The position numbers and the translations under genes were made by a program. 64,000 nt of DNA from a virus. The notes under the pieces were generated by a model. That model was not told the origin of the DNA. It did no database searches and saw only the letters and a list, made by a program, of their open reading frames with translations. Shown here in pieces: positions 16,932-23,907 of the stretch. How positions within the stretch are numbered: the first letter of the stretch is position 1; each line of letters starts with the position of its first letter. The stretch spans positions 1-64,000 of IMG/VR virus record IMGVR_UViG_3300024290_000003; one strand, given 5' to 3'.

Positions 16932-19129
16932 TGCCCGTGACGTTACGTTTGCTATTGCTGTGCTTTCCGGTTTGTGCGTGGTCCCAAATCACACTCGGTA
17001 CCTTTCCGTTGAGCGGTGGAGAAGTCTGTCCTGCGAATCCAGCCCTGTTGTTTCAAGAAACTGGTCCAAACTCTGACGGCACGGGTCCCCCGAATGGTCA
17101 AGTTGCGTACGCACAATGCGTAGGCATCGCTACATCCAACGGCACACTGACGGTTGGCGCGTGGGTAGGCGACACGTTTTCGATGATGAAAACGCGACTG
17201 TGTACACCGGCATCGAAGGGACAGCCGTGCGTCACCGCTACTTCTGCACCCGCGTTGCTCTGGATCTACAGCGATGACACTACGTTCTTCTTCAAGACTG
17301 CTGGCACGTCCGTAACGCCGTCTGTCACCATCACCGACCAGGGCACCGGTTCCCAGACAATCAACGTCACATATCAGATGGTGCAGAACCCGGTAAAAGT
17401 CAAGTACACGTCACTCGCAAAACAGGCGGGCTGCACACAGTCCGATACGCACGTGTTTCGCCAAGGGGACCTGGACACGTGCGGTGCAAACAAGCCGTCA
17501 ACGTTCTGGTCAAACAGCGGTGCCGTGCTTGCAACGGGAGCGAAGCTGGTAGATTCCATTTTCGGACTCATCATGACTGTGATTACTCCCACCGAACGCA
17601 CACAGACACAGGACGCGATAGAGTCTCCATTCAACTGCGTGCCCTACTGCGCCGGTACGCCGCTTGTGAGCACCGTGGACATGGCCGGTTTTCAATTCCT
17701 CACCAACCCCGACACAGGCGGCGACGTTTGGACGAGCACCCCGGCAGGTGGACCGAACACGTTGAGATTTTTTGGCAACGACTGGCGTACCGGCATGTAT
17801 TACACACAGTCTGACTTGAACATTCACAAAGTCACGTTCACCGCCGCGCCGAGCACCTGGACGGATACGCCCTACTCATTCACTCCAGGTGACGGTGGAA
17901 CGGCGACAGTGTTGGATCCTAATCGGGATGGGGAATTGTCGCCCGATAACTGGGGCTGTGCAATATTCAAAGGCGGAACCAGCCGAAGCGCCGCGTTTGT
18001 AGACTTCAACACCTCGCCATACACACTGCATCAATTCAGTTATCAAATCGGCTCCATTGCTTCCAACCCGGATGTCTGTCAAGTGTCGATGGGCGTGGAT
18101 CGTGTTTCCGGCTACCGCTACATGATAATCGTTTACAGCGACACAGCCCGGTACGCCCCGCGACTGTTCGGTTACAACCCAACAACCAATGCGGTGACTG
18201 ATTTGGGGTGGATGCCGATGATTCCGTTTTCCCCAACCGTATCCGGCAACCTTTGGTTTGGTAAAGCCACAAGCGATGCGGCGGTACAGGACAACAATTC
18301 AAACGCCTACATCTGGGGACACGCGACATGGGTGCAGCGCAATGGGATTCAGTACATCACCGACGCCGGACTCGACATCAACCGGCACACGCAGTGGGGG
18401 ATGGTGGGATTGATTCGGGTGAATGCCGGGTTGAACATGATGGTAGACGAAGCGTTCGGCGGCGGGATGACGGTCGTGCAAACCATCTTCACCAACGGTG
18501 CCCAATTCGACACTCACATTGCAGCCGCGAAAGCCCCGAATTCCGCCCGAATTGTAATCCTCGTTTCTTCCGAGTACTACACACAGGCGAATGCAATCAC
18601 GGGGATCACAAATGGTGCGAGCCCTAACTTGACGATAGGAAGTCACACTTTTCTGGCGAACGACCCGATACACATTAGCGGCGTACCGGGATGCACAAAT
18701 GCCAACGGACCCACCACTGTTACATCCGTGCCCGATGGCACGCACATCATAGTGAATTCCTTCACTTGCAACTCGCCTTGGATACCCACGACTAACGGGC
18801 ACGGTAGTAACTGCGGGAGCGGTGGAGCGGTGGCGCGCGACGTTAACAACGTGAATTTCCCGCACGTCATCGAAGCGGTGCTGTACATCCTGGACGAGTA
18901 CGGCAATTGGGAAGTGCGACGGATAGGACGGCTCCCTCACATGGTATACTCTTCCGGCTATTGCTTCACAGCCGGGTACTTCGACCAGCCGCGTTGTTCA
19001 CTCAACTTCACAGGTGAACAGGCGGCTTGTGCTGTCAACCCGAACGGAGTAGACCAGTTGCAAGTCATCACGTTCCGCACCGGGTATAGGGACACTCCTC
19101 CAGCATGGAAGTGCTGTTACGCTTATTGA
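16931..19129 (+). CDS. Large secreted protein, unknown family
   Basis: 732 residues from ATG 16931, which shares a base with the upstream TGA; GGAGG lies ~11 nt upstream. Residues 1-19 form a signal peptide (LLLLCFPVCAWSQ). The mature part is rich in Thr, Asn and aromatics with ~20 Cys, many in short loops, fitting a disulfide-stabilised exported beta protein. It may be a propeller. A segment near residue 560 again shows the FCCH-like 'GSHTFLANDPIHISGV' pattern. Receptor binding or host-surface display is plausible; function is unknown. Confidence 0.6.
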   Translation: MPVTLRLLLLCFPVCAWSQITLGTFPLSGGEVCPANPALLFQETGPNSDGTGPPNGQVAYAQCVGIATSNGTLTVGAWVGDTFSMMKTRLCTPASKGQPCVTATSAPALLWIYSDDTTFFFKTAGTSVTPSVTITDQGTGSQTINVTYQMVQNPVKVKYTSLAKQAGCTQSDTHVFRQGDLDTCGANKPSTFWSNSGAVLATGAKLVDSIFGLIMTVITPTERTQTQDAIESPFNCVPYCAGTPLVSTVDMAGFQFLTNPDTGGDVWTSTPAGGPNTLRFFGNDWRTGMYYTQSDLNIHKVTFTAAPSTWTDTPYSFTPGDGGTATVLDPNRDGELSPDNWGCAIFKGGTSRSAAFVDFNTSPYTLHQFSYQIGSIASNPDVCQVSMGVDRVSGYRYMIIVYSDTARYAPRLFGYNPTTNAVTDLGWMPMIPFSPTVSGNLWFGKATSDAAVQDNNSNAYIWGHATWVQRNGIQYITDAGLDINRHTQWGMVGLIRVNAGLNMMVDEAFGGGMTVVQTIFTNGAQFDTHIAAAKAPNSARIVILVSSEYYTQANAITGITNGASPNLTIGSHTFLANDPIHISGVPGCTNANGPTTVTSVPDGTHIIVNSFTCNSPWIPTTNGHGSNCGSGGAVARDVNNVNFPHVIEAVLYILDEYGNWEVRRIGRLPHMVYSSGYCFTAGYFDQPRCSLNFTGEQAACAVNPNGVDQLQVITFRTGYRDTPPAWKCCYAY

Positions 19130-19884
19130 TAGTAGAAGGTTACGGCAAGAGCTAGCACCGGACCAAACAGCCATGCTATCCAGGCTATGCCACGGTATCG
19201 AATCCATCCATTGCGGGCTGAAACAACCAACAGAAACGAAATCGATATCAGCAGTAGCAGCATCGATCTTGGCTCAGGTACGGCAGAGGTTTCAGGCGAC
19301 GGCGGGTCCGTTGCGGTTACCGACAAGATGTAGATGGATGACGTTACTGTATTGCTTCCGGCTGATGTTGCTTTGAGATCGACTCCCCAGGAAACTGGTT
19401 GATTGGCGGTAATCGGCTCATTCATCGTAAAACTTCGCGTATGAGGGGTTTGGTCTCCCTGCTCTACCGAGAAGCTTCCCGCTGGCTGGTTGTTGAAAAA
19501 AAAGTCGGCATCTACAGCTCCGTTCCCCAGATCTAGGATTATCGAATACGCAATATCGAACGTTACTGACAGAGTTCCGCTAGAGGTTGGGATCGTCGAT
19601 TCGTTCCACAAAAAATCAGACTGCGCCTGGGCGCTATTGCCGATGTATCCAAAGCCCACCACGGAAGCAAAAGCCCCATCTTTTAGAGTCGGGGTCCCGG
19701 AGATTGCAATCATTCCAAAGTATCCATCCGGGCAGGTGGCTTGCTGGTCGCCGCTCCCAGACGCCGAAACCGAAACGTATTGCAATGAAGAGTTACGGCA
19801 TGTAGTTGAAACCGCACTTGTGATTGTAGAGCAATTCAACGACAAATGGAGGGCGGCGGTAAAGAGCAGTAGGATGCGCACCAT
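19123..19884 (-). CDS. PEP-CTERM sorting-domain protein
   Basis: 253 residues on the minus strand. Residues 1-24 look like a signal peptide. The body (25-190) is a beta-rich domain as in many PEP-CTERM exoproteins. Residues 202-205 read VPEP, followed by a hydrophobic segment to ~222 and a basic patch, the tripartite signal recognised by exosortase/EpsH. Unlike standard members it continues ~20 residues with another hydrophobic stretch. It converges with the secreted gene on the plus strand. A phage copy of a host sorting substrate is striking. Confidence 0.75.
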   Translation of the reverse strand: MVRILLLFTAALHLSLNCSTITSAVSTTCRNSSLQYVSVSASGSGDQQATCPDGYFGMIAISGTPTLKDGAFASVVGFGYIGNSAQAQSDFLWNESTIPTSSGTLSVTFDIAYSIILDLGNGAVDADFFFNNQPAGSFSVEQGDQTPHTRSFTMNEPITANQPVSWGVDLKATSAGSNTVTSSIYILSVTATDPPSPETSAVPEPRSMLLLLISISFLLVVSARNGWIRYRGIAWIAWLFGPVLALAVTFYYQ

Positions 19885-19910
19885 AGCGGCTTGTGGACGC
19901 CAGCGCAGGG

Positions 19911-19924
19911 GCGAAACGTTTCGC
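19911..19924. promoter_or_regulatory. Perfect 14-bp palindrome between divergent genes
   Basis: GCGAAACGTTTCGC is fully self-complementary and sits in the 47-nt gap between the PEP-CTERM gene (minus) and the endolysin gene (plus), 8 nt before the latter's ATG. It could be an operator controlling either gene. No clear -35/-10 pair was found around it. Confidence 0.45.
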
Positions 19925-19931
19925 GGAAATT

Positions 19932-20411
19932 ATGAGCTTCTATACCGAGATAATCCAGCACGATCCACGGTTCCACTCGAACGATAGTATCCGCGACTTG
20001 AATCTCCTAGAGCCGATAACCCGCCGTGCGGTGGAGAACATCATTGCAGATGCCGCTGTAGCAAATATCACGCTCATGGTCACGGAGACGTTTCGATCAA
20101 AGGAACGGCAGGTGGTTCTCTTCAATCAAGGGGCGTCGCATCTGAAGGATGTCGGGGTTCACCATTACGGACTGGCGTGCGATTTCGCCAAGGTCATTGA
20201 CGGCAAGCCGTCATGGGCTGGCGATTGGGGTTTTCTGCGCGATCTAGCTAAAAAGCACGGCCTAATAAGCGGGCTCGACTGGGGGCAGCCATACGCGAAG
20301 CATTCCTTTGTGGACCCGGATCATGTACAGAGGATCATGATTTGGGAGCAGGCACGTTTGTTCAGCGGAGACTGGTACCCGGCTGATCCAAGCATAGAAA
20401 TAGCGGTATGA
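19932..20411 (+). CDS. Endolysin, M15-family L,D- or D,D-peptidase
   Basis: 159 residues from ATG 19932, with a GGA-rich site 6 nt upstream; an in-frame GTG at 19893 seems too far upstream. The zinc-peptidase core is visible: TFRSKERQ at 53-60, HHYGLACD at 77-84 (H77, D84) and GLDWG...DPDHVQ at 114-133 (third ligand H131, acidic residue near 116). This matches VanY/CwlK-type peptidoglycan peptidases used as phage endolysins. There is no signal peptide, so it needs a holin; small membrane proteins follow nearby. Confidence 0.85.
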   Translation: MSFYTEIIQHDPRFHSNDSIRDLNLLEPITRRAVENIIADAAVANITLMVTETFRSKERQVVLFNQGASHLKDVGVHHYGLACDFAKVIDGKPSWAGDWGFLRDLAKKHGLISGLDWGQPYAKHSFVDPDHVQRIMIWEQARLFSGDWYPADPSIEIAV

Positions 20412-20442
20412 CGGCGCAAAAAGATCGACTCGTTCAAGTTCT

Positions 20443-20616
20443 TCAAGGGTGTGTAGGTGAATCTGCACCCTGTCGCCATTCTGCTGGAGTCCATTCCGGG
20501 TGACCCATCATGCGATGGTCTCTTGCGTCCCGCCTGTTATTTATCGCGCTAAGGATCAGACCGGAGCCTAAAAATATGACGCCGATTATTTTAAGTGCGA
20601 ATGCCAAGAGATCCAT
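20443..20616 (-). CDS. Small membrane protein
   Basis: 57 residues, minus strand, start ATG at 20616 with GAGGAG upstream. One transmembrane helix spans residues 3-22, followed by a basic, His-rich cytoplasmic tail. It lies 10 nt after a two-helix membrane protein in the same orientation. It could be a spanin- or antiholin-like accessory; no family is recognised. Confidence 0.4.
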   Translation of the reverse strand: MDLLAFALKIIGVIFLGSGLILSAINNRRDARDHRMMGHPEWTPAEWRQGADSPTHP

Positions 20617-20626
20617 TGCAACTATT

Positions 20627-20806
20627 CTACTCCTCGCGGCCACGCTCCACGCCACGACGTGGTACTTGAAACCATATCGCGCCGGCTGCGAGGAAAGCGG
20701 AGATCGGGCGCACCCATGCTATCGTATGATCCGCGCTTAACACGAAGAGCGCCGCGCTTCCGGCCAAAGCAACTAAATACGGTGCCCATTTCTCTGCTTT
20801 CATCAT
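20627..20806 (-). CDS. Small two-helix membrane protein, holin candidate
   Basis: 59 residues starting MMKAEKW, minus strand, with AGAGG at proper spacing. Two transmembrane helices (~9-22 and ~28-42) end in a charged Arg/Glu tail, the layout of class II holins. It is near the endolysin but in opposite orientation, so co-regulation is unclear. Its start codon overlaps, on the other strand, the start of a truncated gene remnant. Confidence 0.45.
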   Translation of the reverse strand: MMKAEKWAPYLVALAGSAALFVLSADHTIAWVRPISAFLAAGAIWFQVPRRGVERGREE

Positions 20807-20909
20807 GAAACCTCTACTCATTCTACTACTGGCCTTCTCGCTTCGCGCCGCCGACGTGCGCGTGCTCTGCACGCCGTCTCACGCAGGATCGGCTGGAGCC
20901 ACGAGCTGA
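20805..20909 (+). pseudogene. Truncated 5' copy of the MKPLL secreted gene
   Basis: A 34-residue frame whose first 24 codons match the start of the gene at 21216 (MKPLL, then RAADV.VLCTP) clearly at DNA and protein level. After codon 24 the similarity stops, about where the minus-strand gene 20879-21214 ends. It looks like a duplicated 5' end that lost its body. Its ATG overlaps the ATG of the minus-strand membrane gene as CATG. Confidence 0.6.
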
Positions 20910-21214
20910 ACATCAGTGATAAACACATTACTTGGATTTGTGCTGGTGCCGAAGATCGGCCGCTGCCATTCGGTTGGGATATCGAGCTGATCGAGAAGGG
21001 TCTTGCCGGGTTGAGACGGCTCAGGTTGAAGTGCATACCGCAGAATATTCAAGTCTTCTTTTAGACCGCCAAGTATCGGAGTGCCATCGTCCATTACCCC
21101 TTCGTGCGCGAATTGCGGGAGCCGCTTGCAAATGTCTTCCTGTTGTCGCACTCGCTCCTTGAGCAAAACGTTGAGCATGTGAATCGCCCGTTTTCGTAGT
21201 TGGATTTGATCCAT
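20879..21214 (-). CDS. Hypothetical helical protein
   Basis: 111 residues from ATG 21214 with a strong GGAGAGG site 7 nt upstream. That site is encoded within codons 3-5 of the divergent gene on the plus strand. The protein begins with an amphipathic helix (~1-35) and ends in a Pro-rich loop region. No family is recognised. Two divergent genes starting within 2 nt of each other must share promoter space. Confidence 0.55.
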   Translation of the reverse strand: MDQIQLRKRAIHMLNVLLKERVRQQEDICKRLPQFAHEGVMDDGTPILGGLKEDLNILRYALQPEPSQPGKTLLDQLDIPTEWQRPIFGTSTNPSNVFITDVQLVAPADPA

Positions 21215-21215
21215 A

Positions 21216-21962
21216 ATGAAACCTCTCCTAGTTAGTTTACTCCTGATCGTCGCCATTCGCGCCGCCGACGTGAAGGTGCTTTGCACGCCGGAGCCGCTGG
21301 CGGCCAACCTGCCGGGGATGTCGCAGCTTGGAATTTGGAATGTGATGCTGGTGAATACTATCCCGCACGCCGTGACCATCTCGCCGGAGCAGGTGCGCAT
21401 GGCTGTGCCGCAACTGCACATGGTGGATCCGAAGCGCGTCCAGCAGATCGCCATGCGCACGTATAACTCCAGCAAGTTTCAGCGGCTGCTCCGTGTGATG
21501 GGCTACGCCGATCTCGTTGGCCCCGTACTGGTCGGCAACGGCCGCGGCCTGATCTCCGTATCGCCAACCGGGATTGCGATCACCGCCCTGGTCTCGATGG
21601 TGCTGCACCGGACCAGCGACAACCTGAAGGCGCAACTGCCGGATCTCGCGGCATACGAGAGCAGCGCACTGACGGGCGACATCACGCTAGAGGCCGCCGG
21701 CACGCATGGGGCGTCGATCACGCTCACGGTGTACGCCGGAAAGATGAAGGGTGCCCACGAACTCACGGGCGTGGTCTACAGCGAGACGGACGACGGGATG
21801 TTCCCGCGCCTGCCGCCGAAGCTTGACGGGGCCGGGCTCCTATGCCGATCCGGAGATTGCGCAACTACAATGCCAAAGAGCAGCATCCGAGAAGACCCGA
21901 AGCTCGGGGCTAAGGCCGAGGCGATTCCTTGGGTGACGATGGCCGAGATGTGCGGAATTTGA
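21216..21962 (+). CDS. Secreted protein, unknown family
   Basis: 248 residues with a signal peptide (residues 1-17, ending RAA). The mature protein has residues ~95-135 that are Gly-rich and hydrophobic, ~140-190 beta-rich, and four cysteines. Nothing identifies its function. It is paralogous to the truncated fragment at 20805. Its end overlaps a minus-strand gene by 53 nt in convergent orientation. Confidence 0.6.
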   Translation: MKPLLVSLLLIVAIRAADVKVLCTPEPLAANLPGMSQLGIWNVMLVNTIPHAVTISPEQVRMAVPQLHMVDPKRVQQIAMRTYNSSKFQRLLRVMGYADLVGPVLVGNGRGLISVSPTGIAITALVSMVLHRTSDNLKAQLPDLAAYESSALTGDITLEAAGTHGASITLTVYAGKMKGAHELTGVVYSETDDGMFPRLPPKLDGAGLLCRSGDCATTMPKSSIREDPKLGAKAEAIPWVTMAEMCGI

Positions 21963-22251
21963 GGCTATCAATCCGTCGCAGCGAGTCCCATTCTACGGTT
22001 GAGCAAAAAGGCATCCACTGGCACTGAGCACGACTCAAGACCAGTTCGTAGAAAAATGGAACATCATTTCGGTTGTTGGCGAATAGTTGCGGTATCAACA
22101 TGCCGAACAAAAGCATAAACAAGATCCCAAGCAAGGCCGCGCATTGCACGGAGAAAACTGCAATGACCAACCAAGTAGGCACCCCCGACCACGCGCGCCT
22201 GTGTCGCCCTAGCAATGCTATATGGGCACCAATCATTGTCTTTCGTAGCAT
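21910..22251 (-). CDS. Small membrane protein
   Basis: 113 residues from ATG 22251 with AAGGTGG 4 nt upstream. One strong hydrophobic segment (~25-55) could form one long or two short membrane helices; the tail is charged with two Cys. It faces the secreted gene convergently, overlapping 53 nt. Possible lysis or superinfection-exclusion factor; no family is recognised. Confidence 0.45.
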   Translation of the reverse strand: MLRKTMIGAHIALLGRHRRAWSGVPTWLVIAVFSVQCAALLGILFMLLFGMLIPQLFANNRNDVPFFYELVLSRAQCQWMPFCSTVEWDSLRRIDSLKFRTSRPSSPKESPRP

Positions 22252-22287
22252 ACCACCTTGCGCGTAATCCTGAGACCGAAACCAATC

Positions 22288-22590
22288 ATGCCTAGATCCG
22301 ACCAACCATCGCTCGACCTGCTCATCATGTTCCTCGGGCTGACGCTCGCAATCATGGGCGCACTCACAGTATTCTTCACGCCGAAATACGAGACAGGATT
22401 CCAGCTAATCATCATGGCGCTGCTGTCTGCCTTCAGCGGGGCTTGCGGCGCGAAGTGGGGCCTGTCGCAGCAAGCCACCACACCGCCGCCCGCTGGAACC
22501 GTTCAACGCACCGAGTTGTCCACCAAGACCACCGAAGTCGCGCCCGCCGTCCCACCTCAGCCAACCGAAGTAAAGGAGAACCATCCATGA
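22288..22590 (+). CDS. Two-helix membrane protein, holin candidate
   Basis: 100 residues from ATG 22288. Transmembrane helices at ~10-30 and ~36-55 are separated by a short loop, followed by a Thr/Pro-rich soluble tail. It starts a run of four small membrane proteins coupled by overlapping starts and stops. Length and topology fit class II holins, and the endolysin lies 2 kb upstream. Confidence 0.5.
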   Translation: MPRSDQPSLDLLIMFLGLTLAIMGALTVFFTPKYETGFQLIIMALLSAFSGACGAKWGLSQQATTPPPAGTVQRTELSTKTTEVAPAVPPQPTEVKENHP

Positions 22591-22748
22591 TAATTTACTT
22601 GAGTTTATTGGTCGCCCTGGTGGGCGTCCTGATGTACGCACTTTCCGCGAATCCGAAGCTACAGGAGATCGGCCGCATCTCGTTTGCGATGGGCCTACTC
22701 GCTTTCCTGCTGCGAGTCAGCGACGCCGCTTTCCAGATCATCAAGTGA
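22587..22748 (+). CDS. Tiny two-helix membrane protein
   Basis: 53 residues, beginning with ATGA overlap of the previous stop and preceded by AAAGGAGA. Helices at ~2-20 and ~30-46 are joined by a short Asn/Pro/Lys loop. It probably works with the neighbouring membrane proteins in lysis or its timing (inference). Confidence 0.55.
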   Translation: MIIYLSLLVALVGVLMYALSANPKLQEIGRISFAMGLLAFLLRVSDAAFQIIK

Positions 22749-22752
22749 TGCC

Positions 22753-22905
22753 ATGTGGCTTATCTTGTTGATCGTTCTCATCCTGCTGCTGATCGGCGGA
22801 TTACCGACGTGGCCCCACTCGCAAGGCTGGGGCTACGGGCCATCCGGCGTAGTGGGCCTGATTCTGGTCATCATCCTGATCTTGCTGCTGCTCGGAAAAT
22901 TGTAA
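22753..22905 (+). CDS. DUF3309 family small membrane protein
   Basis: 50 residues from ATG 22753. Two Leu/Ile-rich membrane helices flank the diagnostic loop 'LPTWPHSQGWGYGPSG', the signature of DUF3309, a family of ~50-residue membrane proteins widespread in proteobacteria and related groups. Function is unknown. Its presence in a phage lysis-like cassette suggests acquisition from a host. Confidence 0.8.
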   Translation: MWLILLIVLILLLIGGLPTWPHSQGWGYGPSGVVGLILVIILILLLLGKL

Positions 22906-23211
22906 ATGGACTTCAACAACATCCCAACCGCTGCGGCGATCACGATGTTCGGTGCTGTCGCGGCTGGCCCAGTGCTGGCGGCATTCAATTCTTGGCTGGC
23001 GAACCGCAACGCCAAGCGAGCAGCGGACGCCGCGAAGCTCGTGGCGGATGCGCTCAAAGAGAGCCATAGCACTACGGACGTTAAGCTCGCCGAGATACAT
23101 ACGCTGGTGAACAGCCGTCTCACCGAAGCGCTGGACTACATTCACAAGCTGGAAGTGTTGCTGCGCGACGCGACGGGACGGCCAGTAGAGGGAGAGCCGC
23201 ATGGCCGATGA
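22906..23211 (+). CDS. Membrane-anchored coiled-coil protein, lysis accessory candidate
   Basis: 101 residues starting right after the previous stop. A membrane helix (~10-30) is followed by a charged coiled coil (~32-90). This single-anchor plus coiled-coil form is like i-spanins or Rz-like proteins, although no downstream lipoprotein partner is evident. It overlaps the next gene by 11 nt. Confidence 0.5.
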   Translation: MDFNNIPTAAAITMFGAVAAGPVLAAFNSWLANRNAKRAADAAKLVADALKESHSTTDVKLAEIHTLVNSRLTEALDYIHKLEVLLRDATGRPVEGEPHGR

Positions 23212-23401
23212 GATCCGCCTAGTCGCGCAGCGTACGGTAGCCTACAGCCGCGACTGCCCGGTATGCGGTAGCACGAACCGTATCGCCTTCCACGACGGCA
23301 TGAAGGCCGACCAGACCTGCAAGCACTACATCGGCATGGCTCCTAAAGACGTGCGCCCTAACACCGAGGACGTGGCTTACATCGTGTTCGGCAAGGAATG
23401 A
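23201..23401 (+). CDS. Small zinc-ribbon protein
   Basis: 66 residues with CPVCG at 19-23 and a later Cys and His (C-K-H around 41-43) that may complete a zinc site. It overlaps the membrane protein upstream. Small zinc-ribbon proteins recur throughout this genome; no specific role can be assigned. Confidence 0.55.
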   Translation: MADEIRLVAQRTVAYSRDCPVCGSTNRIAFHDGMKADQTCKHYIGMAPKDVRPNTEDVAYIVFGKE

Positions 23402-23406
23402 GGCAT

Positions 23407-23494
23407 TGGAGGAAGGTGGAGGAATCGAACCCCTATGGTTCAGCACCATACCGCTGCTTTCGAGGCAGTTTGCCGACCTTCGACGGCACCTTCC
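23407..23494 (-). tRNA. tRNA-Ser (anticodon CGA)
   Basis: Minus-strand cloverleaf: acceptor GGAAGGT/ACCTTCC, D stem GCCG/CGGC, anticodon loop CTCGAAA (CGA), a long variable arm with TATGGT/ACCATA stem (type II, as in serine), and T loop TTCGATT. A CCA tail is encoded. The T stem has weak outer pairs and position 73 is U rather than the usual G. It reads UCG codons. Confidence 0.85.
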
Positions 23495-23505
23495 GGGGAA
23501 TACGT

Positions 23506-23573
23506 CGTGGCCGCCCATGAATCTCTCATGGTGTCCTTCGCCCGGAGGAGGTCAAGTCCTTCCGGGGACCACG
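23506..23573. other. Structured spacer within the tRNA array
   Basis: 68 nt between tRNA-Ser and tRNA-Pro folds, on paper, into a closed three-way shape: outer helix CGTGG/CCACG (23506-23510 with 23569-23573), hairpin CCATGA/TCATGG (23515-23531) and hairpin CCCGGAGG with CTTCCGGG (23541-23566, one G-U pair). It lacks a D arm and a normal T loop, so it is not a regular tRNA. It may be a decayed tRNA or a processing element. Confidence 0.4.
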
Positions 23574-23579
23574 AAAATC

Positions 23580-23654
23580 TGGTCCAGGCGGCTGGATTCG
23601 AACCAGCGTGGGCTTGCTCCCAAGGCAAGTGGGTGGCCGCTACCCGACGCCTGG
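23580..23654 (-). tRNA. tRNA-Pro (anticodon TGG)
   Basis: Minus-strand cloverleaf: acceptor CCAGGCG/CGCCTGG, D stem GGGT/ACCC, anticodon stem CTTGC/GCAAG with loop CTTGGGA (TGG, U33 present), T stem GCTGG/CCAGC with loop TTCGAAT, A73 and an encoded CCA. All stems pair fully. It reads CCA and probably other Pro codons. Confidence 0.93.
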
Positions 23655-23658
23655 ATTT

Positions 23659-23733
23659 TGGTGGACTCGCTCGGATTTGAACCGAGATCTGACTGGGTGC
23701 AGGCCAGCCGCTCTCCCGTTGAGCTACAAGCCC
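23659..23733 (-). tRNA. tRNA-Ala (anticodon TGC)
   Basis: Minus-strand cloverleaf: acceptor GGGCTTG/CGAGTCC containing the G3-U70 pair that marks alanine tRNAs, A73, D stem GCTC/GAGC, T stem CTCGG/CCGAG with loop TTCAAAT, encoded CCA. The anticodon loop is CCTGCAC, so position 33 is C instead of the near-universal U. Confidence 0.9.
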
Positions 23734-23781
23734 ACAAGAGAGCGATTTACGGGCGTGCTGATGATGATGGGGTTGGAGGAT

Positions 23782-23858
23782 TGGAGCCGGTGACAGGAAT
23801 CGAACCTGCGCAGTCCGCTTTACAGGAGCGGTGCTCAGCCAACGCGAGCGACACCGGC
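23782..23858 (-). tRNA. tRNA-Thr (anticodon TGT)
   Basis: Minus-strand cloverleaf: acceptor GCCGGTG/CACCGGC, D stem GCTC/GAGC, perfect anticodon stem CCGCT/AGCGG with loop CCTGTAA, T loop TTCGATT, U73 and encoded CCA. As in the neighbouring alanine tRNA, position 33 is C. Reading it as tRNA-Tyr would break the anticodon stem, so Thr is preferred. Confidence 0.85.
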
Positions 23859-23907
23859 CCGCGCGTGGTTCCTGTGGTTGTTTGCTCCACGAGATAAGCA
23901 TATCACA

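Noticed and set aside
20408-20503. 31-residue frame ATGA-coupled to the endolysin stop
   Set aside because: It runs into the convergent minus-strand gene and has no recognisable feature; coupling alone is too weak here.
23506-23573. Fifth tRNA in the array
   Set aside because: No D arm, no TTCRA T loop and no U33; kept only as a structured spacer.
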